Shown in pieces: positions 8,316 to 17,139 of a stretch of 64,000 nucleotides of DNA (within the stretch, counting starts at the first letter, position 1; each line of letters begins with the position of its first letter). A model generated the notes under the pieces. The model worked only from the letters and a program-made list of their open reading frames with translations, was not told the origin of the DNA and made no database searches. Made by a program: the position numbers and the translations under genes. Source of the DNA: Frondihabitans sp. PhB188 (GTDB lineage Bacteria > Actinomycetota > Actinomycetes > Actinomycetales > Microbacteriaceae); NCBI RefSeq assembly GCF_003752365.1, contig NZ_RJUO01000004.1:348355-412354 (forward strand), given 5' to 3'.

Positions 8316-8364
8316 CCGTCAATGATGCCCCCCGAAGACGGGGGCGGTCGGGAGCGAACCACCC

Positions 8365-8393
8365 CTAACGCCATCGCCTCACCCGGCCGATAG
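8365..8393 (+). promoter_or_regulatory. Sigma-28 (FliA) promoter for flgB operon
   Basis: CTAACG at 8365-8370 and GCCGATAG at 8386-8393 with a 15-base spacer, 80 bases before the flgB GTG and divergent from the DoxX-like gene. The sequence matches the other four flagellar promoters of the window except for one extra spacer base. Confidence 0.86.
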
Positions 8394-8473
8394 AGCACAG
8401 TGAGCACGGATCGCTCACCTCATCAGGCCACGGATCGGCCGCCCCGCCACTTGCAACCGCGAAGCGAGCCGAC

Positions 8474-8815
8474 GTGCTGGAATCCGTGACCTCCCGAGCT
8501 CTGGAGAGCGCCCTCGACGGGCTCTCCCTGCGCCAGAAGGCGATCGCGAACAACATCGCGAACATCAACACCCCCGGCTACACCGCCGAGCGGGTCTCGT
8601 TCGAAGACGCCCTCGCGGCGTCCGTCAAGGCGGGCAGCGGTTCGACCACCGCCACCATGGCCCGCTCGCTCGAGCCCACCAACGAGGACGGCAACAACGT
8701 CAACCTCGACACCGAGACGCTCAGCAACACGACGACGGTGCTCCAGTACCAGTTCGCCACCCAGGCCGAGAACAACGTGCTCACCAGCGTCCGCTCCGTT
8801 CTGAGGAGCAGCTGA
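8474..8815 (+). CDS. flgB: Flagellar basal-body rod protein FlgB
   Basis: Proximal rod subunit exported by the flagellar apparatus. The 113-residue protein has the rod signature QKAIANNIANINTPGYTAER at residues about 23-42 and the C-terminal helix typical of rod proteins. The GTG at 8474 is used as start; the ribosome site is weak. It heads an operon of tightly overlapping genes (flgB to flgE), with a TGATG overlap into flgC. No flgF or flgG gene is present in the window. Confidence 0.93.
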   Translation: MLESVTSRALESALDGLSLRQKAIANNIANINTPGYTAERVSFEDALAASVKAGSGSTTATMARSLEPTNEDGNNVNLDTETLSNTTTVLQYQFATQAENNVLTSVRSVLRSS

Positions 8816-9210
8816 TGGGCATGTTCGACGCGATCGGGATCGCGAGCACGGGCCTCACCGTCCACCGCAAGTGGATGGACGCCATCTCGGACAACATCGC
8901 CAACGTCAACACCGTCAAGCCGATGTCGGAGGCCGCCTTCCAGGCGCGCTACGTCGAGGTGCAGGAGGGCGACGGCGTCTCCGGCGTCTACGTCAAGGGA
9001 GCTGCGTTCGGCAGTGCCGCCGGCCGGGTCACGTACTCGCCCGACGACCCCCAGGCCGACGAGAACGGCTACGTCCGGATGCCCGACGTCGACCTCGGCA
9101 CCCAGATGGCCGACCTGATCATGGCCCAGCGCGGCTACCAGGCGAACGCGGCGGTCGTCGACCGCGCGAAGACAAGCTACGAAGCAGCACTTGAGATCGG
9201 ACGCAACTGA
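8815..9210 (+). CDS. flgC: Flagellar basal-body rod protein FlgC
   Basis: Proximal rod protein. The 131-residue sequence has MDAISDNIANVNTVKP near residue 20 and the C-terminal motif ADLIMAQRGYQANAAVVDRA shared by rod and hook proteins. It overlaps flgB and fliE by one base each (TGATG), implying coupled translation and matched stoichiometry. Confidence 0.95.
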   Translation: MGMFDAIGIASTGLTVHRKWMDAISDNIANVNTVKPMSEAAFQARYVEVQEGDGVSGVYVKGAAFGSAAGRVTYSPDDPQADENGYVRMPDVDLGTQMADLIMAQRGYQANAAVVDRAKTSYEAALEIGRN

Positions 9211-9548
9211 TGCCCATTTACCCCGTCAACGGGACCTTCCCCGTCGGTTCGACCGCCCTCAACTCCGGCGTCTCGAACGTGGGCGCGACTCAGGACGCCT
9301 CGCAGATCAACGGCATGGACGCGACGCCGACCACCGGCGCCGGCAGCTTCGGCAACGTCATCGACGGCCTGCAGTCGCTGCAGGGCCAGTCGCAAGACCT
9401 GGCGGTCAAGGCCGTCACCGGCGACCTCGACGACGTCCACACCGCCACCATCGCGGCGACCCGCGCGCAGGTCACCCTCGAGCTCGTCTCCGCCGTCCGC
9501 AACAAGGGCGTCGACGCGTTCAACGAGATCATGAGGATGCAGGCCTGA
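9210..9548 (+). CDS. fliE: Flagellar hook-basal body protein FliE
   Basis: FliE links the MS ring to the rod. The 112-residue protein ends with the family segment ELVSAVRNKGVDAFNEIMRM and carries a helical region DLDDVHTATIAATRAQVTLE. It lies in the canonical flgB-flgC-fliE-fliF order and overlaps its neighbours by one base each. Confidence 0.93.
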   Translation: MPIYPVNGTFPVGSTALNSGVSNVGATQDASQINGMDATPTTGAGSFGNVIDGLQSLQGQSQDLAVKAVTGDLDDVHTATIAATRAQVTLELVSAVRNKGVDAFNEIMRMQA

Positions 9549-11215
9549 TGCCCCCCGCACTCCGCTCCATGCTGACCGGCCTGCAGAGCAAGATCCAGGC
9601 CTTCACCGTCGCCCAGCGCACCCTCGCCGTCATCGGCGTCGCAGTGCTCGTGCTCGGCGGCATCGCCCTCACCTCGTGGCTCACCAAGCCCTCGTACACG
9701 CCGCTCTTCACCGGCCTCGCCGCCACCGACGCGTCGTCGGTCGTCGACCAGCTCACCACCGACGGCGTCCCCTACCAGCTCACCGACGGCGGCTCCACGA
9801 TCCTCGTGCCGCAGTCGCAGGTGTACGCCGAGCGCCTCAAGGCCGCCTCGGCCGGCCTCCCCGCCGACAACTCGGGCGGCTACTCGCTGCTCGACACGAT
9901 GGGCGTCACCTCGTCGGAGTTCCAGCAGAACGTCACCTACAAGCGCGCGATCGAGGGCGAGCTCGCCAAGACGATCATGGCCATGGACGGCATCCAGGCC
10001 GCCAGCGTCCAGCTCGCAATCCCCGCCGAGACCGTCTTCGCCGACGAGAAGACCGACCCCACGGCGTCGGTGTTCGTGCAGCCGAAGTCGGGCGTCACGC
10101 TGTCGACCGACCAGGTCGACGCGATCGTCCACCTCACCTCCGCCTCGATCGAGGGCATGAAGCCGACCGACGTCTCCGTCGTCGACGCCTCCGGCAACGT
10201 GCTCTCAGCCGTCGGCACCGGCACCACCGGCTCGTCGTCCAAGCAGTCCAGCGACTACGAGAGCCGCGTGCAGTCCAACGTCCAGGCGATGCTCGACAAG
10301 GTGCTCGGCGCCGGCAACTCGACCGTCGTCGTCGCCGCCGACATGAACCAGTCGTCGGGCACCAAGGTCACCGAGTCGTACACGGCTCCCACCGGCGGCG
10401 CGGCTCCGCTCAGCGAGTCCAGCACCAAGGAGTCCTACGGCAGCGGCGCAGGATCCGGCAGCACCGGCACGACCGGCGTCCTGGGCCCCGACAACATCGC
10501 CGTCCCCTCCGGCTCCGCATCCGACCCCTCCGCGTCGGCCACCGACGGCGGCTACGTCAACGAGTCGGCGACCAAGAACAACGCCGTCGACAAGACCACC
10601 GAGACCACGTCGATCCCCGCGGGCCAGCTGACGAAGCAGACCATCTCGGTCGCCATCAACAGCTCGGTCGCCGGCGGCACCAGCCTCACCGCGATCTCGG
10701 ACCTCGTCTCGAAGGCGGCCGGCGTCGACAAGACCCGCGGCGACTCCGTCAGCGTCCAGTCCGTGAGCTTCAGCACCACCGGTGCCAAGGCCGCCGCCGC
10801 CGCTCTCAAGTCGGCGAACGCCCAGGCCGCCGCCGACAGCAAGAACTCGCTGATCAAGACGGCCGCCACCATCGGCGGAATCGCGATCCCGCTGCTCATC
10901 GCCCTCTTCCTGCTGACCCGCCGCGGTCGCAAGCAGGAGCGCGAGGACATCGACCTCGGCGAGATCTCGTCGGTCGCGACCACCTGGCCCGGCGACGCCG
11001 AGACCAAGCAAATGGCTCTCGACGCCGCCGAGCAGCGCCGCCTCCTCGAGGCCTCGCAGCCCCGCACGGCTGTGACCGCGCAGATCCCGTCGCTCGACCC
11101 CGAGGGCGCCTCGATGGAGCGCAAGCGCGCCGAGATCGACGCCCTGGCCGCCTCCGACCCCGACCGCACCGCCGAGCTGCTCCGCGGGCTCCTCGATGAC
11201 AGGCAGCCGGTATGA
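9548..11215 (+). CDS. fliF: Flagellar MS-ring protein FliF
   Basis: FliF builds the membrane ring that anchors the flagellum and houses the export gate. In this 555-residue protein the first membrane helix is at about residues 25-45, the ring-building domains follow (PSYTPLFTGLAATDASSVVD near the start), a Gly/Ser-rich extracellular loop spans about residues 285-360, a second membrane helix lies at about 440-462, and the cytoplasmic tail that binds FliG ends the protein. The ATG at 9548 forms a TGATG junction with fliE; upstream codons of the frame are excluded as fliE shadow. Confidence 0.95.
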   Translation: MPPALRSMLTGLQSKIQAFTVAQRTLAVIGVAVLVLGGIALTSWLTKPSYTPLFTGLAATDASSVVDQLTTDGVPYQLTDGGSTILVPQSQVYAERLKAASAGLPADNSGGYSLLDTMGVTSSEFQQNVTYKRAIEGELAKTIMAMDGIQAASVQLAIPAETVFADEKTDPTASVFVQPKSGVTLSTDQVDAIVHLTSASIEGMKPTDVSVVDASGNVLSAVGTGTTGSSSKQSSDYESRVQSNVQAMLDKVLGAGNSTVVVAADMNQSSGTKVTESYTAPTGGAAPLSESSTKESYGSGAGSGSTGTTGVLGPDNIAVPSGSASDPSASATDGGYVNESATKNNAVDKTTETTSIPAGQLTKQTISVAINSSVAGGTSLTAISDLVSKAAGVDKTRGDSVSVQSVSFSTTGAKAAAAALKSANAQAAADSKNSLIKTAATIGGIAIPLLIALFLLTRRGRKQEREDIDLGEISSVATTWPGDAETKQMALDAAEQRRLLEASQPRTAVTAQIPSLDPEGASMERKRAEIDALAASDPDRTAELLRGLLDDRQPV

Positions 11216-12237
11216 GCCCCGTCACCAAGGCGGCCGAGCTGACCGGCGCCCAGAAGGTCGCCGTCATCCTCATGCAGATGGACCAGGTCCGCGCGGCCGC
11301 CGTCATGCAGAAGTTCAGCGAGGCCGAGGCCGACGAGATCACGGCCGAGCTGGTCAAGATGCGCCGCGTCGAGTCGTCCGTCGCCGACGAGGCCGTGGGC
11401 GAGTTCCACGACCTCACCACGCAGGGTCGCCTGACCCGCCGCGGCGGCCGCGACTTCGCCGTCGGGCTGCTCGAGGCGTCGTTCGGCTCCGAGAAGGCCG
11501 CCGGCGTCATGGAGCGCCTCGCGTCGTCCATGGCCGGCCGCTCGTTCGAGTTCCTCGAGGCCGCCGACTCCGGCCAGCTGCTCACCCTCCTCGACGGCGA
11601 GCTGCCCCAGACCATCGCCCTCGTGCTCGCGCACCTCGCCGCCGACCAGGCGTCGGCCGTGCTCGTCGGCCTCGACGTGTCGCTCCGCACCGACGTCGCG
11701 CAGGCCATCGCCACGATGGGCACCGCCACCCCCGAGGCCGTCGGGATCGTCGCGCAGACCCTCAAGGTCCGCGCCGGCGCCGTCGTCGCCCCGCGCGAGC
11801 AGGTCGAGGCCGTCGGAGGCATCCAGCCGCTCGTCGACATCATCAACCGCTCCGACGCGGCCACCGAGCGCATCCTCCTGGAGGGCCTCGAGGCGCGCGA
11901 CCCGGCGCTCGCCGAAGAGGTTCGCTCGCGCATGCTCACCTTCGTCGACATCGTCAAGCTCGACGCCCGCGACGTGCAGCAGGTGCTGCGCGGCATCGAC
12001 GCGGCCGTGCTCGCGATCGCCATGAAGGGCGCTCCCGAGGCCGTCACCGAGGTCATCCGCGCGAACGTGTCGGAGCGCAACCGCGAGCTCCTGGACGACG
12101 AGATCCGCGCCGCCGGCCCGGTCCGCATGTCGCAGGTCGAAGAGGCCCGCGCCTCGGTCGTCACCGCGATCCGCGAGCTCGAGGCCCAGGGCGCGATCAC
12201 CGTGCAGCGCGGCGACGAGGAGGCCCTCGTTGAGTAG
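11212..12237 (+). CDS. fliG: Flagellar motor switch protein FliG
   Basis: FliG transmits torque from the stator to the rotor. The 341-residue protein has the N-terminal FliF-binding domain (GAQKVAVILMQMD), the armadillo-like middle and the C-terminal domain with the charged torque helix (about residues 285-315). Length matches the family. It overlaps fliF in an ATGA arrangement and is followed by fliH. Confidence 0.95.
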   Translation: MSPVTKAAELTGAQKVAVILMQMDQVRAAAVMQKFSEAEADEITAELVKMRRVESSVADEAVGEFHDLTTQGRLTRRGGRDFAVGLLEASFGSEKAAGVMERLASSMAGRSFEFLEAADSGQLLTLLDGELPQTIALVLAHLAADQASAVLVGLDVSLRTDVAQAIATMGTATPEAVGIVAQTLKVRAGAVVAPREQVEAVGGIQPLVDIINRSDAATERILLEGLEARDPALAEEVRSRMLTFVDIVKLDARDVQQVLRGIDAAVLAIAMKGAPEAVTEVIRANVSERNRELLDDEIRAAGPVRMSQVEEARASVVTAIRELEAQGAITVQRGDEEALVE

Positions 12238-12847
12238 CTTCGTCCAGGCGGCGTTCCCCGTCCTCCGCAACCCGATCACCGCCGCACGCGAGAACGAGGC
12301 GTCCGAGCGCGGTCACGCCGCGGGCTACGCGGCCGGCCTCCGCGCCGCCGCCGCCGAGACGGCCGCCCTCCGCGCGCAGCTCGTCGCCGAGCGCGACGCC
12401 GCCGTGGCGCAGGCCGACGCGCGCTCCGCCGCGGCCGCCGCCATCATGGTGGCGTCGGCGCGAGCCATCGACGACCGCCAGACGGCGCTCCGCACCGAAG
12501 CGCAGGAGACCCTGCTGGTCACCTCGCTCCAGCTGGCGGCGGCGATCCTCGGCTACGAGGTCGAGACCAATCCGTCGTCGACCGTCATCGCCGCGCTCAC
12601 GCGGGCCCTGTCGGACGTCGACCCCGCCGACGTGGTCGTCGTGCGCCTGAACCCGTCCGACCTCTCCCTCCTCGACGGCCAGGCCGACTCGCTCGGCGTG
12701 AAGCTCGTCGCCGACCCGTCGCTCGGCCGCGGCGACGCCCAGGCCGACCTGCGCGCCGGCTTCATCGACGCCGCGCTCTCGACCGCGCTCGCCCGCGCCG
12801 AGCAGGCGCTGACGGGCGCGCAGCCGGCCACCGGGGGAGTCGCGTGA
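12230..12847 (+). CDS. fliH: Flagellar export ATPase regulator FliH
   Basis: FliH is the peripheral stalk-like partner of the export ATPase FliI. The 205-residue protein begins with a TTG inside the fliG 3' end, has an Ala-rich helical stretch with GYAAGLRAAAAETAALRAQ (residues about 29-47) and a C-terminal domain with the pattern VVVRLNPSDLSLL found in FliH/YscL proteins. No ATG or GTG gives a full-length protein, so the TTG overlap start is preferred. The stop overlaps the fliI GTG. Confidence 0.85.
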   Translation: MSSFVQAAFPVLRNPITAARENEASERGHAAGYAAGLRAAAAETAALRAQLVAERDAAVAQADARSAAAAAIMVASARAIDDRQTALRTEAQETLLVTSLQLAAAILGYEVETNPSSTVIAALTRALSDVDPADVVVVRLNPSDLSLLDGQADSLGVKLVADPSLGRGDAQADLRAGFIDAALSTALARAEQALTGAQPATGGVA

Positions 12848-14196
12848 GCATCGCCACCCTCGACATCGCACCCCGTCTGGCGGAGGCGTCGCGCGCTGCG
12901 CGACCCCTGCGCATCGGCGTGGTGTCGAGCGTCGTCGGCCTCGGCATCGGCGTGTCCGGACTCGACGTCGCCATCGGCGACCTCGTCTCGGTCGGCGACC
13001 CGATCGTCGGACCCGCCGGCCTGCCGGAGGAGCGCATCGCCGAGGTCGTCGCTGCCACCCGCGACGGCGTCCGCATCATGCCCCTCGCGCCGATGACCGG
13101 CGTCCGCTCGGGAATGGCGGTCCGCCCCACCGGCCGCCCCATCCTCGTGCCGACCGGCCGCGGCCTGTTCGGGCGCGTGCTCGACGGACTCGGCCGCCCG
13201 ATCGACGGCAAGGGCCCGCTGCAGTTCGACGAGCTCGTGCCCGTCGACCACGCGACGCCCAACTCGATGCAGCGCGCCCGCATCGACACGCCCCTTCAGC
13301 TCGGCGTCCGCGCCCTCGACACGCTCACCACCGCCGGCCGCGGCCAGCGCATGGGCCTGTTCGCGGGCTCCGGCGTCGGGAAGTCGTCGCTGCTGTCGAT
13401 GATCGCCCGAGGCACGGATGCCGAGGTCAGCGTGATCGCCCTGATCGGCGAGCGCGGACGAGAGGTGCGCGAGTTCCTGGAAGACGATCTCGGCCCGGAG
13501 GGCCTCGCGCGCTCGGTCGTCGTCGTCTCGACCTCCGACGAGCCCGCGCTGATGCGCCTGCGTGCCGCCTTCGTGGCGACCCGCATCGCGGAGTCGTTCC
13601 GCGACACCGGCTCGGACGTCGTGCTGATGATGGACTCGCTCACCCGCGTGGCCATGGCCCAGCGCGAGATCGGCCTCTCGGTCGGCGAGCCGCCGGCGAC
13701 CCGGGGCTACCCGCCGTCGACGTTCTCGACGCTCGCCAACCTGCTCGAGCGCGCCGGCACCGACGTGCAGGGCTCGGTCACCGGCCTCTATACCGTGCTA
13801 GTGGACGGCGACGACCACAACGAGCCGATCGCCGACGCCGCCCGCAGCATCCTCGACGGCCACGTCGTCCTCGACCGGAAGCTCGCGGTCACCGGCCACT
13901 TCCCGTCGATCGACGTGCTCGGCTCGATCTCGCGCGTGGCCTCGAAGGTCATCACGAGGGAGCAGTCGGCCGCCGCGAAGCACCTCCGCACGGTCATGGC
14001 CGCTCGTCGCGCCGCCCAGGACCTCATCGACGTGGGCGCCTACCAGTCGGGATCGAACCCGCTGGTCGACGCGGCCGTCGCGCACCAGGGCGAGATCGAC
14101 CGCTTCCTGCAGCAGACGATGGACGACCAGACGCCGTCCGACGCCGCCTGGGCGCAGCTCATCGCGCTCGCCCGCACGCTGGGGGCCGCCCTGTGA
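12844..14196 (+). CDS. fliI: Flagellar export ATPase FliI
   Basis: ATPase of the flagellar type III export apparatus, related to the F1 beta subunit. The 450-residue protein has Walker A GSGVGKS at 175-181, Walker B DVVLMMD at 258-264 and the typical segment GEPPATRGYPPSTFSTLANL. It overlaps fliH through GTGA and is followed by fliJ with the same type of overlap, so fliH, fliI and fliJ are likely translated together. Confidence 0.97.
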   Translation: MSIATLDIAPRLAEASRAARPLRIGVVSSVVGLGIGVSGLDVAIGDLVSVGDPIVGPAGLPEERIAEVVAATRDGVRIMPLAPMTGVRSGMAVRPTGRPILVPTGRGLFGRVLDGLGRPIDGKGPLQFDELVPVDHATPNSMQRARIDTPLQLGVRALDTLTTAGRGQRMGLFAGSGVGKSSLLSMIARGTDAEVSVIALIGERGREVREFLEDDLGPEGLARSVVVVSTSDEPALMRLRAAFVATRIAESFRDTGSDVVLMMDSLTRVAMAQREIGLSVGEPPATRGYPPSTFSTLANLLERAGTDVQGSVTGLYTVLVDGDDHNEPIADAARSILDGHVVLDRKLAVTGHFPSIDVLGSISRVASKVITREQSAAAKHLRTVMAARRAAQDLIDVGAYQSGSNPLVDAAVAHQGEIDRFLQQTMDDQTPSDAAWAQLIALARTLGAAL

Positions 14197-14633
14197 AGAC
14201 GTTCTCGCTCGCCGGCCTCCTCCGAGTCCGGCACGCCCAGCAGCAGAAGGCGCTGGCCGAGCTCTCTCAGGCCAACCACCGCATCCGCGACGTGGCCGAG
14301 CGCCGCGCCCGCGCCGAGCGCACCCTCGAGGACGCCGCCGGCAGGAACGCGATCATCACCGACGCCGCCACCCTCACCGCTGTCGCGGCGGCCCGGGCCT
14401 CGACCCGCGGCATGATCGCCGAGCTCGACGCCGTCGCCGATGCCCACCGTGTCGCCGCCGCGGAGGCGCAGGTCGAGTTCAACGCCGCCCGCGCCCGCTC
14501 CGTCGCCCTCGAGAAGCTCGAGGAGCGCCACCTGCTCGCCGAGCGCGAGAAGGACCTCCGCGACGAGCAGCTCGCTCTCGACGAGATCGCCACCAACCGT
14601 TTCCGACCCGCCGACCCGGAGGAGCTGTCATGA
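14193..14633 (+). CDS. fliJ: Flagellar FliJ-like coiled-coil protein
   Basis: FliJ is the central stalk of the export ATPase and helps cycle chaperones. The 146-residue protein is a long predicted coiled coil starting LAGLLRVRHAQQQKALAELS, typical of FliJ in composition, length and position after fliI. The GTG start overlaps the fliI stop and its own stop overlaps the next gene. Sequence conservation in this family is low, so the call rests on fold, length and context. Confidence 0.85.
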   Translation: MKTFSLAGLLRVRHAQQQKALAELSQANHRIRDVAERRARAERTLEDAAGRNAIITDAATLTAVAAARASTRGMIAELDAVADAHRVAAAEAQVEFNAARARSVALEKLEERHLLAEREKDLRDEQLALDEIATNRFRPADPEELS

Positions 14634-15343
14634 GCGTCACCGACGTCCTCTCTCGGATCTCCCAGATCCAGAGCACCATCGCCGAGATCCAGTCCGGCCT
14701 GCCGTCGTCCACCTCGTCGACCGCCTCGACCGACGGCGCCTCGACGTTCGCGTCCGCGCTCGCCGCGGCCGGAGCCACGACCGACGCGACCGCGACGACC
14801 GCGACCAGCACCGACGCGCTCGACTCGACCGCGGGTACGGCGGCCACGCCGGCGAGCCCGACCGGGGGCCTCGTCGCCAACGGCGTCACCGGCGCCGACG
14901 TGGTGGCCGACGCCAAGAAGTACCTCGGCGTGCCCTACGTGTTCGGCGGCACCACGACCAGCGGGATGGACTGCTCCGGCCTCGTCCAGACCGTCTTCAA
15001 AGACCTCGGCATCACCATGCCGCGCGTCGTGCCCGACCAGGCGAACATGGGCGTCAAGGTGCCCGACCTCGCCCACGCGAAGGCCGGCGACATCATCACC
15101 ACCAAGGACGAGGGTCACATCGTGATCTACCTCGGCGACGGCAAGATCCTCCACGCGCCGCGCCCCGGAAAGGACGTCAGGATCATCGACAACTACCTCA
15201 CGGACGCCGACATCGGAGAGATCCGCCGCATCGTCCCCTCGACCGCCGCCACGACGCAGCCCGTCTCCGGCAGCTCGTCGAAGTCCGATCTCGTCAACGC
15301 CGCGCTCCAGCAGCTCATGGCCTCCTCGGGGAGCGCCGCGTGA
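14630..15343 (+). CDS. NlpC/P60 peptidoglycan hydrolase of flagellar operon
   Basis: A 237-residue protein with a helical N-terminus, a Ser/Thr/Ala-rich linker (about residues 25-80) and an NlpC/P60 domain at about 88-190. The catalytic Cys is C115 (in GMDCSGLVQ) with histidines H163 (GHIVIYLGD) and H175. Such enzymes cut peptide stems of cell-wall peptidoglycan. It sits between fliJ and fliK with a four-base overlap on both sides and has no Sec signal peptide, so it is probably exported by the flagellar apparatus and opens the thick wall for the rod, replacing the hydrolase role of FlgJ. That role is inferred from position. Confidence 0.85.
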   Translation: MSVTDVLSRISQIQSTIAEIQSGLPSSTSSTASTDGASTFASALAAAGATTDATATTATSTDALDSTAGTAATPASPTGGLVANGVTGADVVADAKKYLGVPYVFGGTTTSGMDCSGLVQTVFKDLGITMPRVVPDQANMGVKVPDLAHAKAGDIITTKDEGHIVIYLGDGKILHAPRPGKDVRIIDNYLTDADIGEIRRIVPSTAATTQPVSGSSSKSDLVNAALQQLMASSGSAA

Positions 15344-17127
15344 GCCCGGCGATGCCGTCGGTCGCCGACGCGCTCACCACGGCGCCCGCGCGTCCTGGCT
15401 CGTCGTCGTCCGTCGACTCGCCGGCGTCGGCTGCCTCGTTCGGCGACGCGATGCAGGGTGCAGCGGCTCCGGCGCGCGATGCCGCGGGCAAGGGCGGTCA
15501 GGCTGCCGCAGGCTCGCCCGGGGCTGGTTCCGGCGCTGCTGGTTCGGCTGCTGCCGGTCCCGCCGCTAGCCCTTCCGCTTCGGCTTCCGGCCGCGCCGCT
15601 TCGGGCGAGGCCGCGAAGGCCGTCGCGCCGCGCGACCACGCGCCGCGGGACGCGTCCACGAGCGACGACGGGAGCGCGGACGCGAAAGACGACGCGGCCC
15701 CGATCGCCGTCCCTGCCGCGCTGGCGATTCAGGGTTCGAGCGTCGCACCCGTCGTGCTCGCCGCCCTGGCGTCGGCTGCAGCGAGCACTGCCCCTGAGTT
15801 GTCGACGGCGGCGGCGCCGACCAGCGCCGCGCCGTCCGGCGGCCCCGTTCCGCTCGCGGCCGCCCCTGCCTCCGCAGGCCTCGCGGCGATTCAGGCTCGA
15901 GGCGCGCAGCTCGCCGTCGCCGCCCCGCAGTCCGCCGCCGGCATCGCCCCTGAGTCGTCGACCGGCACCGCGTTGTCGACCGGCACCGCGTCGTCGGTTG
16001 TCGCGCCGACGGCCTCCGCCGCGCCGGCCGCCGCCCTTGCCGCCGCGCCGGCCGCTCTCGCCGCCGCCGCCCCGTCGACAACTCAGGGTCGAAGCACGGT
16101 CGCCGCCGTCACGAGCCCGGTCGGCGCACCCATCGCTAGCACCGCCCCTGAGTTCTCGACGGCCGCAGAGCCGAGCGCCACCGCGTCGACCAGCGCAGCG
16201 TCGATCGGTGCCGCTTCGACCGCCGCCGCTTCGACGGCCGCCGCGCCGGCTGCTCCGGCCCCGACCGCCGCAGCCCCGACTGCCGCCACCGCGACGACCG
16301 CAGCCGCCACTGCGACGAGCGCAGCCGCCACCGCTACGCCCGCGACCGGCTCGGCCGCCGCCGCCGGCCCGGCCTCGACGGCCGCTGCCCTCGCCGCCGC
16401 CCCGACCACGGCACCCCCGGCCGACGGCCCTGTCGTCCGCACCGCCGACGCGGCCTCCGCTGCCGTCCAGCCCGCCGCCTCCGCCGCCTCCCCCCAGGGC
16501 CAGCCCGGCTCGGGCCAGGCCGGCCAGGGCCAGCCCGGCTCCGGCCTGCCGACCGCCGTCGCGCCGGCGGCCCAGGCCGCGCAGGGCACGGCGGCCGTCG
16601 CCGTCGACTCCGCCGCCGCGTTCGCACAGGTCCAGCAGGCCGCCCCCGCAGCGCCGTCGGCCGCCGCCCCTTCGGGAGCCCCTGCCGCCCCGATGCCCCT
16701 CCACACGCAGCTCGCCCGCCCGGTGTTCACGCTCGCTGCCGCCGGAAGCGGCGACCACGTCGTGACCGTGCAGCTCTCGCCGGATGCCCTGGGCCCGATG
16801 ACGGTCCGCGCGCACGTCAGTGCGCAGGGGATGCACGTCGAGCTGTTCGCGCAGTCGGAGGCCGGCCGCGATGCGGTGCGCGGGATCCTGCCGGATCTCC
16901 GTCGCGACCTGCAGTCGGCCGGCCTCCAGTCGAGCGTCGACCTCTCGAGCCAGAACCAGCCGCAGCAGCAGGCCGCGGGCGCGTTCGGCCAGGGCGCCGG
17001 CCAGTCGGATCGCTCCGGAGAAGCTACCGAATCGCGCACGACTGCCGATAGTCAGAGCGAAGACACCTCTGTCGCCGCGCCCCGCGCACTGCACCCCACC
17101 TCCTCCTCCATCGACGTGATGGCCTGA
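15340..17127 (+). CDS. fliK: Flagellar hook-length control protein FliK
   Basis: FliK measures hook length and switches export specificity. The 595-residue protein starts at a GTG overlapping the hydrolase stop. About 430 residues are low-complexity Ala/Pro/Ser/Thr sequence. The C-terminal domain (about residues 465-545) has the family core with VTVQLSPDALGPMTVRAHVS, followed by a Gln/Ser-rich tail. The linker is encoded by imperfect repeats, including four copies of a CCCTGAGTNNTCGAC word. Long disordered spacers are normal in FliK, where they act as the ruler. A start at the ATG 15352 is also possible. Confidence 0.88.
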   Translation: MSPAMPSVADALTTAPARPGSSSSVDSPASAASFGDAMQGAAAPARDAAGKGGQAAAGSPGAGSGAAGSAAAGPAASPSASASGRAASGEAAKAVAPRDHAPRDASTSDDGSADAKDDAAPIAVPAALAIQGSSVAPVVLAALASAAASTAPELSTAAAPTSAAPSGGPVPLAAAPASAGLAAIQARGAQLAVAAPQSAAGIAPESSTGTALSTGTASSVVAPTASAAPAAALAAAPAALAAAAPSTTQGRSTVAAVTSPVGAPIASTAPEFSTAAEPSATASTSAASIGAASTAAASTAAAPAAPAPTAAAPTAATATTAAATATSAAATATPATGSAAAAGPASTAAALAAAPTTAPPADGPVVRTADAASAAVQPAASAASPQGQPGSGQAGQGQPGSGLPTAVAPAAQAAQGTAAVAVDSAAAFAQVQQAAPAAPSAAAPSGAPAAPMPLHTQLARPVFTLAAAGSGDHVVTVQLSPDALGPMTVRAHVSAQGMHVELFAQSEAGRDAVRGILPDLRRDLQSAGLQSSVDLSSQNQPQQQAAGAFGQGAGQSDRSGEATESRTTADSQSEDTSVAAPRALHPTSSSIDVMA

Positions 17128-17139
17128 AAGGACTACCGA

